DNA of 64,000 nucleotides from M3007 sp031425035 (GTDB lineage: Bacteria; Bacteroidota; Bacteroidia; Chitinophagales; Saprospiraceae). A program made the translations under genes and the position numbers. Shown here one piece after another: positions 56,028 to 64,000 of the stretch. The DNA lies in the NCBI GenBank assembly GCA_031425035.1, contig JANPIN010000103.1, forward strand, positions 89,555-153,554. The letters run 5' to 3'. The notes beneath the pieces are model-generated. The model saw nothing but the letters and a program-made list of their open reading frames with translations. It was not told where the DNA came from and did not search any database. Within the stretch, counting starts at the first letter, position 1, and each line of letters starts with the position of its first letter.

Positions 56028-59000
56028 ATGCGTTTTTCAACCATCTTTTGCCCCTTATTCCTGTTGTTTTTCGGTATGGCGCAGCTTTCCGCCCAGGTGA
56101 CGCTCTTCGCCGAAGATTTCAACAGCTGCATCCTGCCGGCGGGTTGGAATGTGGTCAAAACGGGCAATCAGGATCCCGTATGGTATGTGGGTGATGCCGT
56201 TTTGAACAATGATAATGTGGGACAAAGTATGAACGGCTCCTGCTTCCTGTTCATCGATGACGATGCGACCGGCGACAACACGCCGCCCTACGTGATCGAT
56301 TTCATCAGCCCGCCCTTCGATGCCTCGCAGCATGCTACCATAGAGCTACAGGTCGACATACACTACCGCGACTGGTATAATGCCCTGGAATCGTTCACCG
56401 TGCTGGTCACCGACGGCGTTACGGAAAAACAGCTCAGCCGCTACGACCGGGGCCACCAGACCGGCGATACCCTCAGCGAATTTGAAACGCTCAAATATGA
56501 CCTCTCGCTGGTCACGACCTCCCCCCAGGCCCGACTCATTTTCCGCTATGACGATGCCGGTGGCTACAACTGGTGGGCAGCGGTGGATAATATCAAGGTC
56601 ACGGGTTTTGGTGAAGGTACCAACGTGATCGCCGAGACCTTTAACGACTGCCAGTTACCGCCCGGCTGGGAATCCGAAGTTGTGGGCGGCAACGCCGGGT
56701 GGCAGGTCGGCCTGGTCGATACCGCTTCCAAAGCTTATAGTAATGGCAGTTCGATGGACGGCAGTTGTTTCGTGCTATTTGACGACGACCTGCTGGGTCA
56801 AGCTGCGCCTTTTTCGGTGGCACGTGTGGCCACGCCCTGGTTCGATGGAACCAATTTCGGTACCTATGTGCTGAATGTGGACGTTATTTTGCGTTATTAT
56901 AAAGAAAAAATGGCCGTGTACGTACAGCACGCGAACGGCGACGAGTATCTGGTCGGGGAAAGCTCCGGCGATCTGGGCGGCCCGTTTTTTCCGGATTTTC
57001 AGCATGTGGCGCTGGATCTTTCGCCGTTTCGTTCCCAGCAGATGCGGGTGGTTTTTGAATACGACGACGGCCATGACTGGGGTTGGTGGGCCGGATTCGA
57101 TAACGTAAAAATTACCGGCGTAGGCGCGGCAAACGACCTGTGTACCAATGCCCAGACCCTTTTTACGGGAAACGGCTGCCAGCCCGGTAACAACCGCACC
57201 GCCGTGTTTGATGGTCCGGCAACCCCCTGCACCGAAAAGGGGGTCGGCGGACTGTGGTATAAATGGACGCCTGAATTTACCGGTATTGGCCTGATATCGA
57301 CCCAGGCCATGTTCAACGACGTGGTCAATGTGTTCACCGGCGGTTGTGCCACGCCGCAACTGCTCATTTGTAATAACCGCGACGAACATGGTTTTAAAAG
57401 CGAAAACACTTTTTTCAACGTGCAGGCCGGTACCGAGTACCTCCTGCGGGTGAGCGGCCGGGAGGCGGGCTTCGGTATTCCGCGCGGTGACCTCTGTATC
57501 GGCGTGAACCAGGCCAATAATTTTCCCAACAAACCTGCCAACGACGACTGCGCGAACGCCGTCAACCTGGTCGTCAACGGGCCTTGCGTGGGCGGCAATA
57601 ATATACACGCGGACATGTCGGCGACCTTACCCTCGCTCAACGCACTGGCCCGGGCGGACGTATGGTATAAATTCACCGCACCCGTGCTGGCGGCCGGCGA
57701 ACAACTGGAGATCAGCAGTAACGCTAGTTTTTCGGATGTACTGACGGTGTACCAGGGCACTTGCGGCGCTTTTACCGAAGTGGCCGGCAACCATAAAGGC
57801 AGCCGGCTAATCCTGGCGAACCTGACGGCGGGCGCCACCTACTACCTGCAAATTGCCGGTAATTTCGCGACCATCGAAGGCGCTTTATGCCCGCAGATAT
57901 TGAAGAAAACGGTCAGTGTAGTCCCGAATGACGATTGTATTGCCGCTCAAAACGTGCCCATCGGCGGACAGTGTATGGCGGGCAGCAACGTCAATGCCGC
58001 GTTTTCCGGCTGGAAACCGTCCTGCGTCGTTTCCGTAGACCGGGATATTTGGTTCAAATTTACAGCGCCGGCTTCGGGCACGGTACGTATGAACACCGGC
58101 GCAGATTTTGAACACGTGCTGGCCATCTGGCAGGGCGATTGCACCAGTTTGACCCAGGTGTTTTGTGCGGAAAACCCCAAACGCTGCGATGGTTACGTGC
58201 TGATCGGCAGTCTGACGGCTGGAAAAACCTACTATGTGCAAATTGCTTCCTGGCTGACCACTGCGGCCGGGCCCGCTACCGGCAGTGTATGCCTGAAAAT
58301 TCTGGATGGCAACACCCCGCCGGACTTCGTGCCGATCTCCTTGCAGGTGCAGGAAAAATGCACGGGCGTGGGCATGGCCAAACTGCTGATCACCACCAAT
58401 GGCGGGGTGGCCCCGCTCACTTTTCAGGGTAGTCAGGATGGTCAGGTACTTAACAGCGGAAGCCTTTACCTGGTGGTCGCGACCGACGCCATTGGCTGCG
58501 TGCAATCTATTCTGGGTACCGTGGACGCCTGCGATGCGGGCGCCTGCACCCTGGAGGCGAGCCTGACACCCATGCCGCCCACCTGTTTTGATGGAAATAA
58601 TGGCGCACTGACGGTTACCACGACGGGTGGCACGGCGCCTTATCAATTTAAATGGTCGACCAACAGCACGGCGCCGGCACTGGAAAACCTGCCCGCCGGG
58701 GAGTATACGCTGACGGTCACCGATGCCCTCGGTTGTGAAAGCGTGATCAGCCAGACGCTGGTCAACCCCGCGGCCATTACCGCCGTCGCAACGAGTATTT
58801 CGCAGCCTTTGACGGGTCAGAACAACGGCTCCATTTATGTAGACGTGCAGGGCGGCAATGGTCCGTATAGCAATGTATGGAGCTTGAACGGTGCTTTTTT
58901 CGTGGCTTCGGAAGACCTGACGAATGCCCCGGAAGGCGCCTATCAGTTGCAGATCACCGATGCTGCCGGCTGCGTAGCGCTTTTTGAATATATACTCACC

Positions 59001-59282
59001 GGAACGGTCGGCACACAAAATCCGGGCGATGATATCTTCGCCGAAGTCTACCCCAACCCGGCCAGGGACAAAGCGACGCTGGCGGTGGCTTTCCCCAGTC
59101 CCCAATCCCTCGTGCTTTCGCTCACCGACGCTGCCGGCCGGGTACTGCATACCTGGACGGTGGATAATGTGACGGAACAAAACATTCCACTGGATCTGAA
59201 AGGCCTGCCGGGCGGCGTGTACCAGTTGCGGGTACGGACCGGTAAGGCGTTGATTGTGCGTCCGGTGACGGTGCTGCAGTAG
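56028..59282 (+). CDS. T9SS-exported multidomain adhesin-like protein
   Basis: This 1084-residue secreted protein has a Sec signal ending AQLSAQ at about residue 22. Two choice-of-anchor J / MAM-like domains follow (FAEDFNSCILPAGWNVVKTG, then IAETFNDCQLPPGWESEVVG), then three PPC-like modules each starting near NDxC (about 365, 505 and 625). A SprB-type repeat comes next (NGALTVTTTGGTAPYQFKWS), and a type A T9SS sorting domain closes the protein (VYPNPARDKATLAV to GGVYQLRVRTGKALIVRPV). It is probably displayed at the cell surface for adhesion or gliding-type functions. Confidence 0.88.
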   Translation: MRFSTIFCPLFLLFFGMAQLSAQVTLFAEDFNSCILPAGWNVVKTGNQDPVWYVGDAVLNNDNVGQSMNGSCFLFIDDDATGDNTPPYVIDFISPPFDASQHATIELQVDIHYRDWYNALESFTVLVTDGVTEKQLSRYDRGHQTGDTLSEFETLKYDLSLVTTSPQARLIFRYDDAGGYNWWAAVDNIKVTGFGEGTNVIAETFNDCQLPPGWESEVVGGNAGWQVGLVDTASKAYSNGSSMDGSCFVLFDDDLLGQAAPFSVARVATPWFDGTNFGTYVLNVDVILRYYKEKMAVYVQHANGDEYLVGESSGDLGGPFFPDFQHVALDLSPFRSQQMRVVFEYDDGHDWGWWAGFDNVKITGVGAANDLCTNAQTLFTGNGCQPGNNRTAVFDGPATPCTEKGVGGLWYKWTPEFTGIGLISTQAMFNDVVNVFTGGCATPQLLICNNRDEHGFKSENTFFNVQAGTEYLLRVSGREAGFGIPRGDLCIGVNQANNFPNKPANDDCANAVNLVVNGPCVGGNNIHADMSATLPSLNALARADVWYKFTAPVLAAGEQLEISSNASFSDVLTVYQGTCGAFTEVAGNHKGSRLILANLTAGATYYLQIAGNFATIEGALCPQILKKTVSVVPNDDCIAAQNVPIGGQCMAGSNVNAAFSGWKPSCVVSVDRDIWFKFTAPASGTVRMNTGADFEHVLAIWQGDCTSLTQVFCAENPKRCDGYVLIGSLTAGKTYYVQIASWLTTAAGPATGSVCLKILDGNTPPDFVPISLQVQEKCTGVGMAKLLITTNGGVAPLTFQGSQDGQVLNSGSLYLVVATDAIGCVQSILGTVDACDAGACTLEASLTPMPPTCFDGNNGALTVTTTGGTAPYQFKWSTNSTAPALENLPAGEYTLTVTDALGCESVISQTLVNPAAITAVATSISQPLTGQNNGSIYVDVQGGNGPYSNVWSLNGAFFVASEDLTNAPEGAYQLQITDAAGCVALFEYILTGTVGTQNPGDDIFAEVYPNPARDKATLAVAFPSPQSLVLSLTDAAGRVLHTWTVDNVTEQNIPLDLKGLPGGVYQLRVRTGKALIVRPVTVLQ

Positions 59283-59383
59283 GGTGGGCTAAACTGCAAA
59301 TGGAGTATTGCCGGTGGTTTATACGAAACTACCGGCAATACTTTTTTGTTTAAAAGAGCAGTTTATTCGCCGGTAGTCTGATC

Positions 59384-59905
59384 ATGATGAAAATAGGTAT
59401 GTTTTTTCTGTTCTGTTTTTGTTCCCAGTTGGTAATGGCGCAGGAAAATTGTCCGGCTTTGCCAACGGGGCGGCGTCTTTTCTACATGCAGCGCACGGGG
59501 AACTCGGATACGATCGTGTATGACGCCAATTTGACGGCCAGTGGCGGGTTTAATCAAAGAAACCCCATCCATATTTACTGGCATCGCAGTCAAGGCCAAA
59601 CGGAGGAACTGAACTATTTGCAGCGAACCAAGGGCTATGGCGTAAAATTCAGCCCATCCGGCCGGGCGAATGAGTACTTATTCCAGTTAGTGGCTTATCC
59701 ACAACGTTGGTTCCGTTTGCTCAAAGACGAATGTGGCGAACCGGCCGTACTGCTGAGCGTGGCCGGTAGAGAAGTTTATTTAAAACGGGCTTATATTCAT
59801 CTGGAACCCGCTGCATTCGGGCTGCGACCCACCATTCATTATATAGAAATATTCGGCGTGGATACGCAGACGGGGGAAAAGGCGTACGAAAAACTGGTGC
59901 CCTGA
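59384..59905 (+). CDS. Exported DUF4833 protein
   Basis: The 173-residue protein has a signal peptide ending VMAQ at about residue 22. The rest matches DUF4833: RRLFYMQRTGNSDTIVYDAN, NPIHIYWHRSQGQTEELNYL, then GVKFSPSGRANEYLFQLVAY. The family is of unknown function and periplasmic or surface located. It converges with the NDH-2 gene after 5 bases. Confidence 0.8.
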   Translation: MMKIGMFFLFCFCSQLVMAQENCPALPTGRRLFYMQRTGNSDTIVYDANLTASGGFNQRNPIHIYWHRSQGQTEELNYLQRTKGYGVKFSPSGRANEYLFQLVAYPQRWFRLLKDECGEPAVLLSVAGREVYLKRAYIHLEPAAFGLRPTIHYIEIFGVDTQTGEKAYEKLVP

Positions 59906-59910
59906 ACTCT

Positions 59911-61260
59911 TTACACCTTATTTGCTTCCACGGCCTGCGTTACCGCCGCTGGCGCCGCTGGTGGTGGCATAACAGCCGGCTGCGGCGGTTTGCGCCAGGG
60001 CTTAATGACCAGACGCAGGCTTTGGTCATAAGACACGTAATTCCAGACCCAGTTAATGAAAACGAAAAATTTGTTCTTGGCACCCAGGATAGCGAACAGG
60101 TGTACAAACAGCCATACCAACCAGGCAAAAGCGCCCTGAAAGCGCCAGAATGGTAAATCGACTACCGCCTTATTGCGGCCAACCGTAGCCATAGAGCCCA
60201 GATCGCGGTAGTGAAAATCTTCCGGCGACTGACCTTTTTCCAGGCGAATCAGGTTTTTGGCCAGTAATTTCCCCTGTTGCAGGGCCACCTGCGCTACCTG
60301 CGGATGACCATTGGGCCATTTACCCTCGCTTTGCGAAGCAATATCGCCGATAGCGAAAATAGTCTCGCTGCCTTCCAGTCGGTTGAAACCGTTGACTTTC
60401 AGCCGGTTACCGCGCACTAATGCCGCAGCCGGCAAACCCTCGATTTTATTGCCGGTAATACCTGCCGCCCAGATCACTTTATCGGTGCGAATAGTAGAAC
60501 CGTCATCGATAGTTACCACCTGGCCGTCATAGTCAGTTACCACCTTATCCATCCAGAGTCTTACGCCCAGTTCGCGCAAATAGACTTCGGCTTTCGCCGA
60601 GGCCTGGGGCGACATGGTATTCAACAACTTGGGGTCGCCATGGACCAGGTGAATATCAATTTCGTCGCGGTTTAGGTCACTATAGTCCTTTGGAATAATG
60701 TGTTTTTTCATTTCGGCCAGGCTGCCGGCCAGCTCCACGCCAGTTGGGCCGCCACCGACGACTACGATGTCCAGATAAGGCTGACGCTGATCATAGTCAT
60801 CCGCGATAGTCGCCCGCTCGTAGTCTTCAAACATGGAATTTCGCAAAAAAAGCGCTTCACTGACCGCCTTCATCGGAATGGCGTTGGCCTTGATGCGTTC
60901 GTTCCCGTACCAGTTGGTGTCCGCTCCCATCGCCATGATCAGATAGTCGTAATGCAGGCTGCCGATCTCGGTAGTAATTTCCTGAAGTTCCGGTTGCACG
61001 GACAGCACCTTGGTCACCCGGACGAACACGTTTTTGCAGTTTTGGAACACCTTCCGAAAAGGAAAGGAAATGCTGGAGGGTTCCAAACCGGCCATCGCCA
61101 CCTGGTAAAACAGGGGCTGAAACTGGTGGTAGTTATTCTTGTCAATGAGTACGATCTGGAAATTGGTCCGGGAAAGTTTGCGCGCCAGGGTCAGGCCGCC
61201 GAAGCCGCCGCCAATAATGACCACGCGTTTTTGGCCGGTATCAGGAATATTGAATTGCAT
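59911..61260 (-). CDS. ndh: Type II NADH dehydrogenase (NDH-2)
   Basis: The 449-residue flavoprotein has two Rossmann motifs: VVIIGGGFGGLTLAR (about 12-26, FAD) and IVVVGGGPTGVELAG (about 172-186, NADH). Between and after them lie AGITGNKIEGLPAAALVRGN, FAIGDIASQ and VAQVALQQGKLLAKNLI, typical of NDH-2. The C-terminal amphipathic and hydrophobic segments (LVWLFVHLFAILGAKNKFF) attach it to the inner face of the membrane, where it passes electrons from NADH to quinone without pumping protons. The last 25 residues are Pro/Ala-rich. Confidence 0.92.
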   Translation of the reverse strand: MQFNIPDTGQKRVVIIGGGFGGLTLARKLSRTNFQIVLIDKNNYHQFQPLFYQVAMAGLEPSSISFPFRKVFQNCKNVFVRVTKVLSVQPELQEITTEIGSLHYDYLIMAMGADTNWYGNERIKANAIPMKAVSEALFLRNSMFEDYERATIADDYDQRQPYLDIVVVGGGPTGVELAGSLAEMKKHIIPKDYSDLNRDEIDIHLVHGDPKLLNTMSPQASAKAEVYLRELGVRLWMDKVVTDYDGQVVTIDDGSTIRTDKVIWAAGITGNKIEGLPAAALVRGNRLKVNGFNRLEGSETIFAIGDIASQSEGKWPNGHPQVAQVALQQGKLLAKNLIRLEKGQSPEDFHYRDLGSMATVGRNKAVVDLPFWRFQGAFAWLVWLFVHLFAILGAKNKFFVFINWVWNYVSYDQSLRLVIKPWRKPPQPAVMPPPAAPAAVTQAVEANKV

Positions 61261-61370
61261 AATGTCGATGATTTTCGCTTTCCTCCGTTAGGCAAATTAC
61301 CTGGTTACGGTTGCCGTCGAAAGTTACAATGAAAACGCTTTGGAGGCAGTAAGGTTGGTAAATAAACAAA

Positions 61371-61404
61371 AAAACGGTGCCAGCCCGGGGCTGGCACCGT
61401 TTTT
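61371..61404. terminator. Perfect 16-bp hairpin terminator, bidirectional
   Basis: AAAACGGTGCCAGCCC (61371-61386) pairs exactly with 61388-61403, with further A on the left and T on the right. It ends the leftward transcript of the small membrane protein gene and keeps it off ndh. Confidence 0.85.
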
Positions 61405-61420
61405 AGCACGTCCGGTTAAT

Positions 61421-61555
61421 TTACCGGACGAAAACCACATACAACAGAATCATCAGCAGCACAGTAGCGATGGCTACAATAGTGATGAATTTGCGGTTGT
61501 CTTCGTTGTCTCTGCGGGCTTGGCTTTGCTTGTTTACTTTGTGTTTGGTCGACAT
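61421..61555 (-). CDS. 44-aa single-pass membrane protein
   Basis: ATG 61555 encodes 44 residues: a basic hydrophilic N-terminus (MSTKHKVNKQSQARRDNEDN), a membrane helix (FITIVAIATVLLMILLYVVF) and a short VR end. A perfect terminator follows, and the gap otherwise lacks genes. Short proteins of this kind are common and often unannotated in Bacteroidota. A smaller hairpin (GTCCGG/CCGGAC) overlaps its stop codon. Confidence 0.7.
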   Translation of the reverse strand: MSTKHKVNKQSQARRDNEDNRKFITIVAIATVLLMILLYVVFVR

Positions 61556-61749
61556 TTTGTTAGATAGATTGAAAGGTGAAAACTGGGAGGAAAATTAAGG
61601 AAATCACGGCAAAAAACGCCAATTTTTCCAATAATTTTAGCAATTATAGTCAGCGCAAACTGAATTTGAACAAACCCGGATTACAAGGAGCTGATAACCA
61701 ATTATTCCAACCAACAAACCTCGCAAACCACTCAAACTTGCCTATACAT

Positions 61750-63390
61750 TCAATGCAGACCTTGTTCCCGGAAGACCCGGTTGAGCCAGCCCAGCATGGC
61801 GAATAACACCAGGGCAGCCGCGGAAAGCAGGCCGAAATTAACCCAGAAAAAGTTCATTTTATCATCGTATCCATCCCACATGGAAGCCAGTACGCCACTG
61901 AGTTTGTTGCCCAGTGAAGTGGCCAGTTGCCAGCCGCCCATCATGAGTCCGGCCAGGTGACGCGGCGCCATTTTACTGACCATGGAAAGGCCCATCGGGC
62001 TCAGGCAGAGTTCGCCGACAGTTATTACGCCATAGGTCGCAAACAGCCAGCCGACCGAGGCTTTTTCGGCGCCATTATGACAGGCTGCCACCGCCGCAAT
62101 GGTCACCAGGGTCGAAAGCGCGGTGATAACCAGCCCCCAGCCGATCTTGCCGGGCGTAGTGGGTTCCCGTCGTCGTTTACGCAGCCAGGCAAAAACCAGG
62201 ATGAGTAGGGGGGTGAGCGTAACGACAAAAAATGGATTGACCGACTGGAATATTTCGGTCGATACCAGCCGGACCGTTGTATTTGGTGGCGGCAGTTCGT
62301 CCTTAGGGACATTCTGGAAATAAGGCGGCAGTCCGACGGTTTGCACCAGTTTTTTCGTTTCCGGGTCCCGGGTGGTCCGAAACTGGGCATCATAAGCCGT
62401 AAACGTATCAGGTCGGGTTTCCACTTTCTGGGTCATGCCCATGAAACGGGCCGGCGTATCCATCCAGGCCGGATACGTGCGGTCAGTGTAGAATTCCGCC
62501 CAGGTCGTCAGGGCGGTACCGTTTTGTTTGAAAATAGCCCAGAAGACGATGACCACCGCATAAATGGCCAGCAACACGGAAATACGTGGTTTGTCCTGTA
62601 CCGAAGCCTTCCACCAGATCCAGCCGTAAAAACCAATGACTGGCAGCGAGCCGAATAAAAAGGCATCGGTCGAATCGGAGCCGAAAATAGTGCCCGGAAT
62701 TTGCCAGGCCGCCACCCCGACCACGATGGCCGGCAGCAGTACGGAGGAAAGCAGGGCGCCGACACCGGCCTCTCCCTGTACCGGCGCTTTCATCACGTCC
62801 GCATGGGCATAACGGCGCATACCGGTGATGAAAACGACCACCCCGACCAGCATCCCGATGCCGGCAGCCATAAAAGCGTAGCCCCAGCCATAGGTGTTCC
62901 GCAGGTAAGCGGCCACGAAATTGCAGATCAGCGCACCAATATTAATACCCATGTAGAATATACTATACCCGTCGTCCTTATGCTCCTTATACTTATCCTC
63001 GTTGTACAAATTGCCCAGCAGCGTGGAAATATTGGGTTTGAAAAAACCGTTGCCCAGAATAATGAAGCCTAAAGCCACATAAAAAGTAGTCAGGTTATTC
63101 GGAATAGCGAGTAACATATAACCGATGCCCATTAGCAGCCCGCCGATAATGATACTTCTGCGAAAGCCCAGCACGCGGTCGGCCAGTAGCCCGCCGATAA
63201 AGGGCGTGAGGTAGACCAGGGCGATGAACGTCCCGAAAATATCGGTTGCTGAACTGCGGTCCATGGCCAGTCCGCCCTTGTCCGTGTCGGTCATGTAAAG
63301 CATAAAAATGCCGATCATCAGGTAATAGCCGAAGCGTTCCCACATTTCGGTCAGAAAAAGAAAGGGCAGTCCGGCAGGGTGCTTGCGCAT
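61750..63390 (-). CDS. POT-family proton-dependent peptide transporter
   Basis: The 546-residue MFS protein begins with the POT signature KHPAGLPFLFLTEMWERFGYYLMIG (N-terminal ExxER-type motif) and has PTR2 motif 2 FIILGNGFFKPNISTLLGNLY at about 90-110. About 12 to 14 membrane helices are visible, with a central hydrophilic loop at about 320-375. It imports di- and tripeptides with protons. The conserved GELCLSPMGLSMVSKMAPRHLAG segment is at about 450-472. Confidence 0.93.
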   Translation of the reverse strand: MRKHPAGLPFLFLTEMWERFGYYLMIGIFMLYMTDTDKGGLAMDRSSATDIFGTFIALVYLTPFIGGLLADRVLGFRRSIIIGGLLMGIGYMLLAIPNNLTTFYVALGFIILGNGFFKPNISTLLGNLYNEDKYKEHKDDGYSIFYMGINIGALICNFVAAYLRNTYGWGYAFMAAGIGMLVGVVVFITGMRRYAHADVMKAPVQGEAGVGALLSSVLLPAIVVGVAAWQIPGTIFGSDSTDAFLFGSLPVIGFYGWIWWKASVQDKPRISVLLAIYAVVIVFWAIFKQNGTALTTWAEFYTDRTYPAWMDTPARFMGMTQKVETRPDTFTAYDAQFRTTRDPETKKLVQTVGLPPYFQNVPKDELPPPNTTVRLVSTEIFQSVNPFFVVTLTPLLILVFAWLRKRRREPTTPGKIGWGLVITALSTLVTIAAVAACHNGAEKASVGWLFATYGVITVGELCLSPMGLSMVSKMAPRHLAGLMMGGWQLATSLGNKLSGVLASMWDGYDDKMNFFWVNFGLLSAAALVLFAMLGWLNRVFREQGLH

Positions 63391-63485
63391 ATTAGAAACG
63401 TTGTTTAAGAATGTCGGGCAAAAATAATTTCAAAATAAGGTTTTGCAAGTTTTTAGGCAAATCAAAGAGAACTATGGAGCAGCCG

Positions 63486-63493
63486 CTATCTTT
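63486..63493 (+). promoter_or_regulatory. -7 box TATCTTTG before the exported protein gene
   Basis: TATCTTTG matches TAnnTTTG exactly and lies 45 bases before the ATG at 63539. No convincing -33 element is seen. Confidence 0.5.
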
Positions 63494-63538
63494 GCTCACC
63501 CAGAAACAAAAATTTTAGCAGCAAGACTACACTTTTAA

Positions 63539-63994
63539 ATGTTCAAACCTCTCTTTTTTCTGATTTGCTGTTGGCTGTTGACCACCCAGTTGGCCACCGC
63601 GCAACAACCGGTTCCAGCACCGGCACAACCCACCGGACCTTCGATGGTGCCGCCGCCGCCTTCCTCGAATGATAGTGTGATGGTGACCATCATCCTGAAA
63701 CATCAGCAGGATAAAAATCTGCCGGAAATCCGCCGGGTGCTGGAAGCCCAGGGTTTTTGGGACATGTTCCCGCCCGCCGAAGCCCGCGTGGTTTCCTGGA
63801 CCATCGCCATGGGACTGGGCCACGTCATCATTCTGCAAGTGCCGCTGGGAGCCGTTCGCCGGCTCAATCTGGCCCTGGAAAATGGCGCCTGGGGCGCTTT
63901 CGATACGGAAATTTACCTGACCTATGATTACCAGCCGGTCTGGCACGACTACATCCAGCGCCGCGAGGAAGCCAAAGAAGATATGGAGCATTAA
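63539..63994 (+). CDS. Exported hypothetical protein, 151 aa
   Basis: A signal peptide (MFKPLFFLICCWLLTTQLATAQ) is followed by a Pro-rich linker (QPVPAPAQPTGPSMVPPPPS). A compact alpha/beta domain follows: VMVTIILKHQQDKNLPEIRR, GFWDMFPPAEARVVSWTIAM, then HVIILQVPLGAVRRLNLALE. No family is recognised with certainty. The Pro-rich linker suggests a periplasmic or surface-anchored domain. The gene ends 6 bases before the window end and is complete. Confidence 0.75.
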   Translation: MFKPLFFLICCWLLTTQLATAQQPVPAPAQPTGPSMVPPPPSSNDSVMVTIILKHQQDKNLPEIRRVLEAQGFWDMFPPAEARVVSWTIAMGLGHVIILQVPLGAVRRLNLALENGAWGAFDTEIYLTYDYQPVWHDYIQRREEAKEDMEH

Positions 63995-64000
63995 TTACGG

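Noticed and set aside
57885..59180. Long leftward frame of 431 codons inside the T9SS adhesin-like gene
   Set aside because: Shadow of the sense gene, with arginine-rich non-protein-like content.

Overview
This window is a Bacteroidota chromosome segment carrying a complete Mu-like transposable prophage. The host assignment rests on TAnnTTTG-type -7 promoter boxes, two very large exported proteins with type IX secretion C-terminal domains, one of them with SprB-like repeats, an adjacent DUF1501/DUF1800 pair, NDH-2, and few purine-rich ribosome binding sites. The base composition and gene set fit a Saprospiria-like lineage, but I cannot name a genus.

Left host flank (1-13156): a 5'-truncated DUF1905/YdeI-type gene, ACP phosphodiesterase, the YchF ATPase, a HAD phosphatase, a small conserved protein, a cupin, accD, ccmB, a Tat-exported cupin, a YrdB-like membrane protein, a 1131-residue T9SS cargo protein, a PAS-LuxR regulator and a GAF histidine kinase.

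Prophage (about 13157-52493, 39.3 kb): the ends are imperfect 27-bp terminal inverted repeats flanked by a perfect 4-bp direct repeat (GACC). From left to right it holds transposase-type end repeats, a leftward Xre-like repressor, an operator/early promoter region, a small HTH protein, a MuA-type DDE transposase, a MuB-type AAA ATPase, a long rightward run of small early/middle genes containing a lysis cassette (small membrane protein, cell-wall enzyme, one-piece spanin), and a leftward AT-rich cargo gene. Next come a structured RNA leader, a KilA-N gene and a perfect bidirectional terminator. A leftward packaging and head operon follows (terminase small and large, gp36-like, portal, MuF, gpG-like, gp37-like). 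A divergent promoter pair separates it from the rightward protease/scaffold, capsid, contractile tail, baseplate and fibre genes. The fibre carries an SGNH esterase-type domain and an 11-G tract. Two leftward genes and a 33-nt palindromic operator lie at the right end.

Right host flank (52498-64000): the DUF1501/DUF1800 pair, a 1084-residue T9SS adhesin-like protein, a DUF4833 exported protein, NDH-2, a 44-residue membrane protein, a POT-family peptide transporter and a small exported protein.

Points that most deserve a second look: three short tRNA-like elements between early prophage genes; a three-way-junction RNA ending in a terminator upstream of the KilA-N gene; a canonical -1 frameshift (G GGA AAC plus hairpin) joining the two parts of the tail assembly chaperone; two small prophage genes broken by in-frame stops; the poly-G tract in the fibre gene; and the AT-rich leftward cargo gene with its overlapping divergent promoters.
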